NCBI GenBank assembly: GCA_964537995.1
Contig: CAZICW010000029.1
Span: 1-18,745 of the forward strand
Length of the DNA stretch: 18,745 bases
Source of the DNA: JAFLUQ01 sp964537995
GTDB lineage: Bacteria; Bacillota; Clostridia; UMGS1883
Reading direction: 5' to 3'
The notes below the pieces were generated by a model. The model was given only the letters and a program-made list of their open reading frames with translations, was not told where the DNA came from and did no database searches. The stretch's first letter is position 1, and the number at the start of each line of letters is the position of its first letter. This document shows positions 1-5,466 of this stretch, piece after piece. The position numbers and the translations under genes are program-made.

Positions 1-2
1 CA

Positions 3-230
3 ACCGTTCCCTCCCAGACATCGGCGGCGCGGCTGAAAAAACGCCTTGCCGAAGCGGGAATAAAAAGCAACATAACTCAAACTCCCGCAATTCTGACAAA
101 GGAAGGCTGCGGCTACAGCCTGCGTTTCGACGAAAAATACCGTCCGTTCGCGGAAAAAGCCGCAAAGGAGCTTCGGATAACCATACGCGCGTTCTTTGCG
201 GAAACGGACGGCGGATATGTTAAAAAATGA
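3..230 (+). CDS. DUF3343 family protein, C-terminal part (gene starts before the window)
   Basis: The last 75 codons of a gene are visible, ending at a TGA at 228-230. The translation contains TPAILTKEGCGYSLRF followed by a short alpha/beta tail. The Gly-Cys-Gly-Tyr-Ser block resembles the conserved Cys motif of DUF3343, a small family (about 80 residues) related to the YedF/TusA fold and described as a putative sulfur or selenium carrier. The Cys is at about visible residue 36. The next gene, a cysteine desulfurase homologue, starts 12 bases downstream, an arrangement I recall for this family, so the two are probably co-transcribed. The family assignment is from memory of the motif. The start codon and promoter are outside the window. 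Confidence 0.6.
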   Translation, partial: TVPSQTSAARLKKRLAEAGIKSNITQTPAILTKEGCGYSLRFDEKYRPFAEKAAKELRITIRAFFAETDGGYVKK

Positions 231-242
231 GGAGATGCGCAA

Positions 243-1358
243 TTGATATATCTTGACAATGCGGCGACGTCATTCCCCAAGCCGGAAACGGTTGTTTCCG
301 CCGTAGCGGAATTTATGAGAAACTGCGGCGGAAATCCGGGACGCGGCGGGCATAAGCCCTCAAGACGGGCTGGAGAGCTTGTATTCGAGTGCCGCGAGGA
401 GCTTGCCGCGCTTTTCAATATAAATAATTCGGAAAGAATCATTTTCACAAAAAATGCGACCGAGGCACTTAATACGGCGATAAACGGAATTGTCGGCGAA
501 GACGGCGAGCTTGCCATATCCGCCATGGAGCATAACAGCGTGCTGCGGCCGGCTGTGCAAAAGGAAAGCGAGGGCGCAAGACTGAGAATAATTCCCGCCG
601 ACAGAGACGGACGCATAACTCCCGAAGCCGTTGAAGCCGTAATAACGAAAAAAACAAGGCTTGTATGCGTTGTTCACGCGTCAAATGTTACGGGAACGCT
701 GAACGACATCGCGGCGATCAATGACGTTGCGCACAGCTACGGCGCGCTCACGCTTTTCGACGCCGCGCAGACAGCGGGACTTGTGCCGATTAACGCCTCC
801 GATTTTGACCTGTTGGCTTTTCCGGGGCATAAAAGTCTTTACGGCCCGCTCGGTACGGGCGGACTTTATATCCGCGAGGGACTGTTTTTGCGCCCGCTGA
901 CCTACGGCGGCACGGGCAGCGCTTCCGAAAGCGCGTTCATGCCCGACCGTATGCCCGACCGCTTCGAGGCGGGAACCGTAAACGCGGCCGGAATCGCCGG
1001 TTTGCTTGAAGGAATCCGCTTTGTTCGCCGCGAAAATCCGCTCGAACGCGAGCAATATCTGTCGAAAAGACTGGCGGAAAGGCTGAGCGTGATAAAATCG
1101 GTTGAAATAGTCGGCGATAACGGCGTAAACGTCGTCGGAGCAAAAATTAAGTCAATGGACTGCGTTGAAGCTGCGGCAAGGCTTGACAGCGAATATTCGG
1201 TCGCCGCGCGCGGAGGGCTGCATTGCGCGCCTATGGCTCATCGCAGTATGGGAACAATCGGCGGCGGACTGCTGCGCTTTTCCGTCGGAGCGTTCAATAC
1301 CGAGGAAGATACGGACGCGGCGGCGTCGGCATTGGAAAAGGTTCTTCTCGGAAAATAA
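243..1358 (+). CDS. Cysteine desulfurase family protein (class V aminotransferase fold, PLP enzyme)
   Basis: 371 residues. The N-terminus MIYLDNAATSFPKPE is the classic opening of the EF2568-type subgroup of cysteine desulfurases. Other landmarks are EHNS at 96-99, LFDAAQTAG at 171-179 (Asp173 should contact the PLP pyridine nitrogen), FPGHKSLYGP with Lys197 as the Schiff-base lysine, and RGGLHCAP with Cys328 as the likely persulfide-carrying cysteine. The enzyme should release sulfur (or selenium) from cysteine (or selenocysteine) as an enzyme-bound persulfide. The start is TTG at 243, preceded by GGAG; the nearby ATG at 235 hits a stop after three codons. A DUF3343 gene lies just upstream. 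IscU or SufU is not in the window, so the acceptor is unknown and the function could be selenium-related rather than Fe-S assembly. Confidence 0.88.
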   Translation: MIYLDNAATSFPKPETVVSAVAEFMRNCGGNPGRGGHKPSRRAGELVFECREELAALFNINNSERIIFTKNATEALNTAINGIVGEDGELAISAMEHNSVLRPAVQKESEGARLRIIPADRDGRITPEAVEAVITKKTRLVCVVHASNVTGTLNDIAAINDVAHSYGALTLFDAAQTAGLVPINASDFDLLAFPGHKSLYGPLGTGGLYIREGLFLRPLTYGGTGSASESAFMPDRMPDRFEAGTVNAAGIAGLLEGIRFVRRENPLEREQYLSKRLAERLSVIKSVEIVGDNGVNVVGAKIKSMDCVEAAARLDSEYSVAARGGLHCAPMAHRSMGTIGGGLLRFSVGAFNTEEDTDAAASALEKVLLGK

Positions 1359-1564
1359 CAAAAACGCCGATTTGTTTATGCTGCGCGGCCAAGGCGGGAG
1401 CATGGTAAACATCGGCATTTTCGGCGGCGACGACGTATGGCTTTTCGGCAGCGGGTCGCCGCAAACGGGGAAATTTCCCCTGCTCTTATCGGAAGCGGCG
1501 CAGCCGTCAAAACGATTTATAACCTAAGCGCAAAGATATTTTTTTGAAAATATTAAAAAAATGC
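1359..1564. other. Intergenic stretch after the desulfurase gene, no convincing gene
   Basis: It holds a 14-base palindrome (GGGGAAATTTCCCC at 1467-1480), a 41-codon frame at 1402-1527 without a good ribosome binding site or recognisable product, and the 16-base sequence shared with the right edge of the window. The base composition changes sharply at about 1530, from coding-like to very AT-rich promoter DNA. It might be remnant coding sequence, but nothing identifies it. Confidence 0.4.
1517..1532 (+). repeat. Copy 1 of a 16-base sequence repeated at 18646-18661
   Basis: TTATAACCTAAGCGCA occurs here and again, identically and in the same orientation, at 18646-18661. After it the two copies run on similarly but not identically (AAGAT here, GATGT there). 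This copy has no hairpin next to it. A 16-base match could arise by chance in this much sequence, though it is not expected. Confidence 0.5.
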
Positions 1565-1593
1565 TTGACAATATAAAAATAATATGATAGAAT
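1565..1593 (+). promoter_or_regulatory. Sigma-A promoter for rpmG-secE-nusG
   Basis: TTGACA at 1565-1570 is followed by a 17-base AT-rich spacer and TAGAAT at 1588-1593, a 5/6 match to TATAAT. Transcription should start near 1600, giving a leader of about 140 bases ahead of rpmG. Confidence 0.85.
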
Positions 1594-1624
1594 AGCCTTA
1601 CCTCGAAGAGAAGGCTTTTTTATT
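1594..1624 (+). terminator. Probable intrinsic terminator of upstream transcripts, abutting the rpmG promoter
   Basis: AGCCTT (1594-1599) pairs with AAGGCT (1611-1616), with CTC/GAG inside, a GAA loop and a two-base bulge; TTTTTATT follows. The left arm lies between the -10 element and the expected start site. Only RNA entering from upstream would carry the full stem, so this should stop the desulfurase transcript and leave new rpmG transcripts alone. Confidence 0.6.
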
Positions 1625-1742
1625 GTGCGGGCAACCTTGCGGTATCAAAGCGGTCGTCGGTCGAATCGGCGCGGCTTAAGAGGGAATTTACGTAAGGGCC
1701 GCGAAACAGCGGTTCTGTGCATAAATGAAAGGAATGAATCAC
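1625..1742 (+). promoter_or_regulatory. Structured 5' leader of rpmG
   Basis: About 120 bases with no reading frame of note. CGCGG near 1668 can pair with CCGCG near 1700, with a CTT/AAG extension, giving an interrupted hairpin upstream of the GAAAGGA ribosome binding site. There is no U-tract and I recognise no riboswitch class. A regulatory role is possible but unproven. Confidence 0.3.
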
Positions 1743-1892
1743 ATGAGAGTCAGAGTAACGTTGGCGTGTACGGAGTGCAAGCAAAGAAACTACAACACAA
1801 TGAAGAACAAGAAAAACGATCCCGACAGACTTGAAATGAATAAGTACTGCCGTTTTTGCCGAAAGCACACCGTCCACAAGGAATCTAAGTAA
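1743..1892 (+). CDS. rpmG: 50S ribosomal protein L33 (zinc-ribbon type)
   Basis: 49 codons, the normal length for bacterial L33. The protein opens MRVRVTLACTECKQRNY and contains two CxxC pairs, Cys9/Cys12 and Cys36/Cys39, which mark the zinc-binding (C+) form of L33. L33 is a small 50S protein near the E site. The start ATG follows GAAAGGA at a good distance. It heads the rpmG-secE-nusG cluster, a standard arrangement in Firmicutes, with secE 14 bases downstream. In Bacillus the zinc-free paralogues are induced when zinc is scarce; no such paralogue is in this window. Confidence 0.95.
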   Translation: MRVRVTLACTECKQRNYNTMKNKKNDPDRLEMNKYCRFCRKHTVHKESK

Positions 1893-1906
1893 AAAGGGTG
1901 ATTGAA

Positions 1907-2119
1907 ATGGGAGAAGCTGTAAAAAAAGAGGGAATCCTCTCGAAAATCAAAAGAAGCTTTAAGGCTACAAAGTCCGAGCTTAAGAAGGTTGTTTGGCCTA
2001 CAAAGAAACAGCTCGTGAACAATACGCTCATTGTAATCGCCGCGATAATTATTATAGGGCTGATAATCTTCGCTCTTGACGCGCTGTTCTCTACAATTGC
2101 CGGTTTTATCTGGGCATAA
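1907..2119 (+). CDS. secE: Preprotein translocase subunit SecE
   Basis: 70 codons from the ATG at 1907, typical of the short single-span SecE of Gram-positive bacteria. A basic amphipathic stretch contains the family motif ELKKVVWPTKKQ (about residues 25-36), followed by one membrane helix (about 40-62). SecE clamps the two halves of SecY in the Sec translocon. A GTG at 1898 could add three residues, but the ATG has AAGGGTG six bases upstream and the GTG has only an A-rich stretch, so I chose the ATG. It sits between rpmG and nusG, as in most bacteria. Confidence 0.95.
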   Translation: MGEAVKKEGILSKIKRSFKATKSELKKVVWPTKKQLVNNTLIVIAAIIIIGLIIFALDALFSTIAGFIWA

Positions 2120-2122
2120 TTG

Positions 2123-2149
2123 AAAGGGGGCAGGGCATAGCCCGAAGCG
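2123..2149 (+). promoter_or_regulatory. nusG ribosome binding site with a hairpin in the spacer
   Basis: The only good Shine-Dalgarno match, AAAGGGGG at 2123-2130, lies 19 bases before the nusG ATG. Between them GGGC (2133-2136) pairs with GCCC (2140-2143) around an ATA loop, and folding would reduce the effective spacing to a normal value. An in-frame TAG at 2138 rules out an upstream start. Confidence 0.45.
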
Positions 2150-2686
2150 ATGATTAAAACAAGCGATGAGCTTAAATGGTATGTTGCCCATACCATAACC
2201 GAGTATGAAAACAAGGTAAAGGACAGTATTGAGAAAATTGTTGAAAACCGCGGAATAAGCCACCTTATTTCCGAGGTCAGGATTCCTATGCAGGAAGTCG
2301 AAGAGGAAACCGAGGACGGGCAAAAAAAGGTCGTTCAAAGAAAAATTTATCCGGGGTACGTTTTCATCAAAATGATGATGACGAATGAGACTTGGTACAT
2401 TGTCCGCAATACGCGCGGCTGTACGGGCTTTGTCGGCCCCGGAAGCGAGCCGGTTCCGCTTTCCGAAAAGGAAGTTGAGCGTATGGGCGTTGAAACGAAG
2501 GAAGTTGAACTCAGCTTCGGCGTGGGCGATACCGTCCGCATCAACGAAGGCTCCATGGAAGGCTTTATGGGAGAGGTGCTTGAAATAAACAAGGAGCGCA
2601 GAACCGTGAACGTCATGGTGACAATGTTCGGCGGGCGCGAAATGCAGGTGGAATTTGATTTCCGTCAGGTAGAACCGTTAGATTAA
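2150..2686 (+). CDS. nusG: Transcription termination/antitermination factor NusG
   Basis: 178 residues, the usual NusG length. The NGN domain starts with WYVAHTITEYENKVK (10-24) and includes RKIYPGYVFIKM (64-75). A C-terminal KOW domain (about 124-157) carries GDTVRINEGSMEGFMGEV. NusG binds the clamp of RNA polymerase; its KOW domain contacts Rho or ribosomal protein S10, linking transcription to termination and translation. It follows secE by 30 bases and is probably on the same transcript. The start is fixed by an in-frame stop 12 bases upstream. The ribosome binding site is unusual and is listed separately. Confidence 0.97.
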   Translation: MIKTSDELKWYVAHTITEYENKVKDSIEKIVENRGISHLISEVRIPMQEVEEETEDGQKKVVQRKIYPGYVFIKMMMTNETWYIVRNTRGCTGFVGPGSEPVPLSEKEVERMGVETKEVELSFGVGDTVRINEGSMEGFMGEVLEINKERRTVNVMVTMFGGREMQVEFDFRQVEPLD

Positions 2687-2692
2687 TTTAAC

Positions 2693-2718
2693 ATAACCGA
2701 AGGGAAGCCTTCTGTTAT
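2693..2718 (+). other. Hairpin between nusG and the rplK leader
   Basis: ATAAC (2693-2697) and GAAGG (2699-2703) pair with CCTTC (2708-2712) and GTTAT (2714-2718) around a GAAG loop, with one C/T mismatch. No U-tract follows, so it is not a standard terminator. It stands directly before the L1-like structure and may belong to that leader or act as a processing site. Confidence 0.45.
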
Positions 2719-2722
2719 ATAA

Positions 2723-2783
2723 GTGGGAGGATGGCAAAAGCCACAATCCGCTACGGCAAACGCGCCGCGCTTGCCGATACCAC
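2723..2783 (+). promoter_or_regulatory. Putative L1-binding mRNA site (23S rRNA mimic) before rplK
   Basis: The RNA begins GUGGGAGG and ends AUACCAC. It folds as GUGG/CCAC closing a junction with two arms: GGAU/AUCC capped by GGC-AAAA-GCC, and CGGCAA/UUGCCG. In E. coli 23S rRNA the L1 stalk (H76-H78) likewise begins GUGGGAGGCU and closes with GACCUUGAAAUACCAC (recalled from memory). L1 represses the L11-L1 operon in E. coli by binding such a mimic. An AAGGAGG ribosome binding site (2793-2799) follows the structure by ten bases, so binding could hinder initiation at rplK. Confidence 0.7.
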
Positions 2784-2809
2784 ATTTTTTCTAAGGAGGT
2801 GCACTAATA

Positions 2810-3235
2810 ATGGCACAGAAAGTTACAGGCTATATTAAGCTTCAGATCCCCGCGGGCAAAGCGACGCCGGCTCCTCCGGTGGGCCCTGCGCTGGGTCAGC
2901 ACGGTGTTAATATCGTGCAGTTTACAAAGGAGTTCAACGAAAGAACCTCTAAGGACGCGGGTTTGATTATCCCCGTTGTAATCACTGTTTACGCCGACAG
3001 GTCGTTTACTTTTGTTACAAAGACTCCCCCTGCGGCAGTCCTTATCAAAAAGGCTTGCAAGATTGAAAGCGGAAGCGGCGTCCCCAACAAAACAAAGGTT
3101 GCGGCTATCAAGAAGGCTGACCTTCAGGCTATCGCCGAACAGAAAATGCCCGACCTCAACGCCGCAAGCCTCGAAGCGGCAATGAGCATGATTGCCGGCA
3201 CGGCAAGATCCATGGGCGTAACGGTAGAGGAATAA
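2810..3235 (+). CDS. rplK: 50S ribosomal protein L11
   Basis: 141 residues, the standard length. The N-terminal domain contains GKATPAPPVGPALGQHGVNI (17-36), the proline-rich part that contacts thiostrepton-class antibiotics and factors at the GTPase centre. The C-terminal RNA-binding domain has KTPPAAVLIKKA and ends with an Ala/Met-rich helix and GTARSMGVTVEE. L11 binds 23S rRNA helices 43/44. The ATG follows a near-perfect AAGGAGGTG. rplA follows directly and both genes carry a similar upstream RNA element. PrmA, which methylates L11, is encoded about 6 kb downstream. Confidence 0.97.
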   Translation: MAQKVTGYIKLQIPAGKATPAPPVGPALGQHGVNIVQFTKEFNERTSKDAGLIIPVVITVYADRSFTFVTKTPPAAVLIKKACKIESGSGVPNKTKVAAIKKADLQAIAEQKMPDLNAASLEAAMSMIAGTARSMGVTVEE

Positions 3236-3243
3236 TTAAATAA

Positions 3244-3270
3244 GTGGGAGGGAGAAATCCCGCTGACCAC
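3244..3270 (+). promoter_or_regulatory. Second, minimal L1-binding-site mimic, before rplA
   Basis: A 27-base element opens with GUGGGAGGGA and closes with CCCGCUGACCAC. GUGG pairs with CCAC and GGGA with UCCC around a GAAA tetraloop. It shares with the rplK-leader element the GUGGGAGG opening, a CCGCU block and the closing ACCAC, but lacks the second arm. AAGGAGG (3271-3277) follows immediately, so a bound protein would mask the ribosome binding site of rplA itself. Confidence 0.7.
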
Positions 3271-3286
3271 AAGGAGGTATTTAAGC

Positions 3287-3979
3287 ATGAAACACGGTAA
3301 GAAATATCAGACCGGCGCAAAGCTTATTGAAGCCGGCAAGCAGTATGATCCCGCCGAGGCTCTTGAGCTTGTCGTTAAAACCGCGAAAGCGAAGTTTGAC
3401 GAAACAATCGAAGTCCATATAAAGCTGGGCGTTGACTCACGTCACGCGGATCAGCAGGTTCGCGGCGCGGTTGTATTGCCTAACGGAACGGGTAAAACCG
3501 TGCGCGTTCTCGTTTTCGCAAAGGGCGAAAATGCGGAAAAGGCGCTTGCCGCGGGAGCGGAATATGTCGGCGCCGAGGAATATGTTGCGAAAATTCAAAA
3601 TGAGAACTGGTTCGATTTTGACGTTGTAATCGCAACCCCCGACATGATGGGCGTTGTCGGTCGTATCGCCCGTATCCTCGGACCCAAGGGACTCATGCCC
3701 AACCCCAAGGCGGGTACGGTAAGCCCCGATGTTGTGCGCGCCATAAATGAAATCAAAGCAGGTAAAATCGAGTATCGTCTTGACAAGACAAACATAATCC
3801 ACTGCCCGATCGGCAAAGCATCCTTCGGCCCCGAAAAGCTGGGTGAAAACCTTGACACTCTTATGCAGGCAATTGTTAAGGCTAAACCCGTTGCCGCAAA
3901 GGGAACATACCTTAAGAGCGTTGCCGTTGCGAGTACAATGGGCCCCGGAATTAAAGTAAACGGCTCGCGCTTTATGTAA
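3287..3979 (+). CDS. rplA: 50S ribosomal protein L1
   Basis: 230 residues, normal length. The family signature is present around MGVVGRIARILGPKGLMPNP (121-140), followed by KAGTVSPDV, with VDSRHADQQVRGAVVLPNGTGK (about 49-70) in domain I and TMGPGIKVNGSRFM at the C-terminus. L1 forms the mobile stalk beside the ribosomal E site and in several bacteria is the translational repressor of its own operon. Two upstream RNA elements resemble its rRNA target, consistent with autoregulation here. The gene is 51 bases after rplK and ends 17 bases before a separate rplJ promoter. I see no clear terminator between rplA and that promoter. Confidence 0.97.
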   Translation: MKHGKKYQTGAKLIEAGKQYDPAEALELVVKTAKAKFDETIEVHIKLGVDSRHADQQVRGAVVLPNGTGKTVRVLVFAKGENAEKALAAGAEYVGAEEYVAKIQNENWFDFDVVIATPDMMGVVGRIARILGPKGLMPNPKAGTVSPDVVRAINEIKAGKIEYRLDKTNIIHCPIGKASFGPEKLGENLDTLMQAIVKAKPVAAKGTYLKSVAVASTMGPGIKVNGSRFM

Positions 3980-3996
3980 ATTTTTTCAAAAAGCGC

Positions 3997-4025
3997 TTGA
4001 CAAAGATTTGTCTTTGTTGTATAAT
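3997..4025 (+). promoter_or_regulatory. Consensus sigma-A promoter for rplJ-rplL
   Basis: TTGACA (3997-4002), a 17-base spacer and TATAAT (4020-4025): both hexamers match consensus exactly. The start site should be near 4032, at the beginning of the L10 leader. Confidence 0.92.
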
Positions 4026-4030
4026 ATTCA

Positions 4031-4164
4031 TCGGAGCATTTTCGGTGTTCCGAATCGTTTTTCCGCAGACAGCAGGCGGCTCTGCCATAAGTCCTGCCGA
4101 GGAAGAAAATCGTATTTTACGGGATTCTTTGCGTCTGCGGCGAAGAATCCCTTTATTTCTTTAT
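4031..4164 (+). ncRNA. L10 (rplJ) leader, autoregulatory RNA
   Basis: The leader has the conserved L10-binding core: CCGCAGACAGCAGG (4063-4076) and CCTGCCGAGG (4093-4102), which pair through GCAGG/CCTGC and resemble the Firmicutes L10 leader family. The flanks pair as TTTTTCC/GGAAGAA. CCGCAGAC (4063-4070) is the exact complement of GTCTGCGG (4133-4140), which forms the loop and first right-arm base of the downstream terminator. The likely switch: free leader forms the long-range pairing and transcription continues; bound L10 (with L7/L12) holds CCGCAGAC in the binding site and the terminator forms. The sequence match is what I see; the switch logic is inferred from known L10 leaders. Confidence 0.85.
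4121..4164 (+). terminator. Attenuator terminator in the rplJ leader
   Basis: GGGATTCTTTGC (4121-4132) pairs along its full length, with one G-U, with GCGAAGAATCCC (4140-4151) around a 7-base loop. The tail TTTATTTCTTTAT is U-rich but interrupted, fitting a conditional rather than absolute terminator. Confidence 0.8.
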
Positions 4165-4179
4165 GTGAGGTGAGAAAGT

Positions 4180-4773
4180 ATGCCAAGTCAGAAAATTCTT
4201 GAAGAAAAGAAGCAGGTAGTTGCCGGACTCAGCGAACAGTTCAAAACCGCGGTTTCGGGCGTGCTGGTGGATTATTGCGGACTTACCGTCGAGCAGGATA
4301 CACAGCTTCGCAATAAGCTCCGTGAGGCGGGCGTTGATTATAAGGTAATAAAAAACACCCTCGCGCGCATCGCCGCAAAGGAGGTTGGCTTTGACGAGCT
4401 TGATCCCATCCTTAACGGCCCCACGGCTCTTGCCGTAAGCATGACGGATGAGGTTGCTCCCGCGAAGATTATTTCGGATTTTGCCAAAGACAACGAAAAG
4501 CTGGAAATCAAGAGCGGCTTCCTTGACGGAAGGGTTGTCAGTCTTGATGAAGTAAAGAAGCTTGCCGCAACTCCCAACCGCGAAACTCTCATCGCGAAGG
4601 TTATGGGCAGCTTAAACGCTCCCGTAAGCAAGCTTGTAAGAACACTTCAGGCTATTGTTGATAACGGGGTTGAACCTGCCGAAATTCAAAAGCCCGCCGA
4701 AGAGAATCCCGTTCAGGAGAATCCTGCTGAAGCGGCTCCCGCCGAAACCGCGGAAGCTCCGGCTGCCGAGTAA
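4180..4773 (+). CDS. rplJ: 50S ribosomal protein L10
   Basis: 197 residues. Recognisable L10 parts are the N-terminal RNA-binding domain (opening MPSQKILEEKKQVV, then DYCGLTVEQDTQLRNKLREAG) and KNTLARIAA (58-66). The region after about 145 forms the helix that carries L7/L12 dimers. L10 anchors the L12 stalk on 23S rRNA and, with L12, represses its own operon through the leader just upstream. After about residue 165 comes a tail of about 30 residues rich in Ala, Pro and Glu, making the protein longer than the common 165-175. The ATG follows GAGGTGAG. rplL follows 56 bases later. Confidence 0.96.
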   Translation: MPSQKILEEKKQVVAGLSEQFKTAVSGVLVDYCGLTVEQDTQLRNKLREAGVDYKVIKNTLARIAAKEVGFDELDPILNGPTALAVSMTDEVAPAKIISDFAKDNEKLEIKSGFLDGRVVSLDEVKKLAATPNRETLIAKVMGSLNAPVSKLVRTLQAIVDNGVEPAEIQKPAEENPVQENPAEAAPAETAEAPAAE

Positions 4774-4829
4774 TCGGTGCGGAACATAATCAAAGGAACT
4801 AAATAATTTAAAATATTGGAGGTATAATC

Positions 4830-5198
4830 ATGACTATTCAGGAAATTATTGATGCCATAAAGGAGCTTAAGCTTCTTGAGGTTGCCGACCTTGTAAAGGC
4901 TATGGAAGAGGAATTTGGCGTAAGCGCCGCAGCTCCCGTCGCCGTTGCGGGCGCAGCCGGTGCCGCAGCTCCCGCCGCCGAGGAACAGACAGAGTTTAAT
5001 GTTGTTCTTGCAGAGGCAGGCGCGGAAAAGATTAAGGTTATAAAGGTTGTCCGTGAGATTACAGGTCTCGGTCTTAAGGAAGCGAAGGCTGCCGTTGACG
5101 GCGCTCCCACAACCCTTAAGGAAGCTATTTCCAAGGAAGACGCCGAAAAGATTAAAGCTCAGCTTGAAGAAGTTGGCGCAAAGGTTGAACTTAAGTAA
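4830..5198 (+). CDS. rplL: 50S ribosomal protein L7/L12
   Basis: 122 residues, standard length. It has the N-terminal dimerisation helices (1-30), a flexible Ala/Pro/Gly hinge (about 33-52) and a C-terminal domain (54-122) with KIKVIKVVREITGLGLKEAK, the surface that recruits elongation factors. L12 is the multi-copy stalk protein bound to L10. The start ATG follows TTGGAGGT. rpoB normally follows rplL; here two hairpin terminators and an independent rpsU promoter follow, so the operon ends with rplL. Confidence 0.97.
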   Translation: MTIQEIIDAIKELKLLEVADLVKAMEEEFGVSAAAPVAVAGAAGAAAPAAEEQTEFNVVLAEAGAEKIKVIKVVREITGLGLKEAKAAVDGAPTTLKEAISKEDAEKIKAQLEEVGAKVELK

Positions 5199-5233
5199 AT
5201 CCGATTTAAGGACGAACATTGCCACAATGATAT

Positions 5234-5294
5234 AATCCCCTTGGAGCGTTGCCTGAAGCAATAAGAATTTCAGCCCGCTTTGAGGGGATTTTCA
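5234..5294 (+). terminator. Terminator of the rplJ-rplL operon
   Basis: AATCCCCTTGGAGCG (5234-5248) pairs over all 15 positions, counting G-U pairs, with CGCTTTGAGGGGATT (5276-5290). The 27-base interior contains a smaller CTGAA/TTCAG hairpin. The stem ends in a short ATTTTC tract. Confidence 0.65.
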
Positions 5295-5330
5295 TGTCCG
5301 GCTTTAAATAAATTTTTAAATTTTGCCGAT

Positions 5331-5350
5331 AAGCCGCAAGCGGCTTTTTC
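5331..5350 (+). terminator. Compact terminator before the rpsU promoter
   Basis: AAGCCG (5331-5336), a CAAG loop, CGGCTT (5341-5346) and a T-run make a compact stem-loop plus U-tract. It backs up the larger hairpin 40 bases upstream and insulates rpsU. Confidence 0.75.
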
Positions 5351-5379
5351 GGCATATTCAAAAATATTGAAAAAACCTC

Positions 5380-5407
5380 TTGACATATTTCGTTTTTATG
5401 TTATAAT
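5380..5407 (+). promoter_or_regulatory. Consensus sigma-A promoter for rpsU
   Basis: TTGACA (5380-5385), a 16-base spacer and TATAAT (5402-5407). The start site should be near 5414, giving a leader of about 50 bases. Confidence 0.9.
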
Positions 5408-5466
5408 TATTATGTCACTATATGCGGTTACTTTTTTCGGCGTAGCTGCGAGGGGAGGGTTAGAAG

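Noticed and set aside
1467..1480. Palindrome GGGGAAATTTCCCC
   Set aside because: It has no room for a hairpin loop beyond the AT centre and no U-tract; too short to call an operator without a second copy.
1402..1527. A 41-codon reading frame after the desulfurase gene
   Set aside because: It has a weak ribosome binding site, no recognisable similarity and no promoter. It was kept only as a note in the intergenic entry.
3980..3996. T-run and AAGCGCTT after rplA as a possible terminator
   Set aside because: The T-run comes before, not after, the short palindrome, and the palindrome overlaps the rplJ -35 region; it does not form a plausible intrinsic terminator.
4713..5261. A 182-codon open frame on the minus strand over rplL
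   Set aside because: It is antisense to rplL, explained by the Ala/Lys-rich codon use of that gene, and its start codon lies inside the rplL terminator region.
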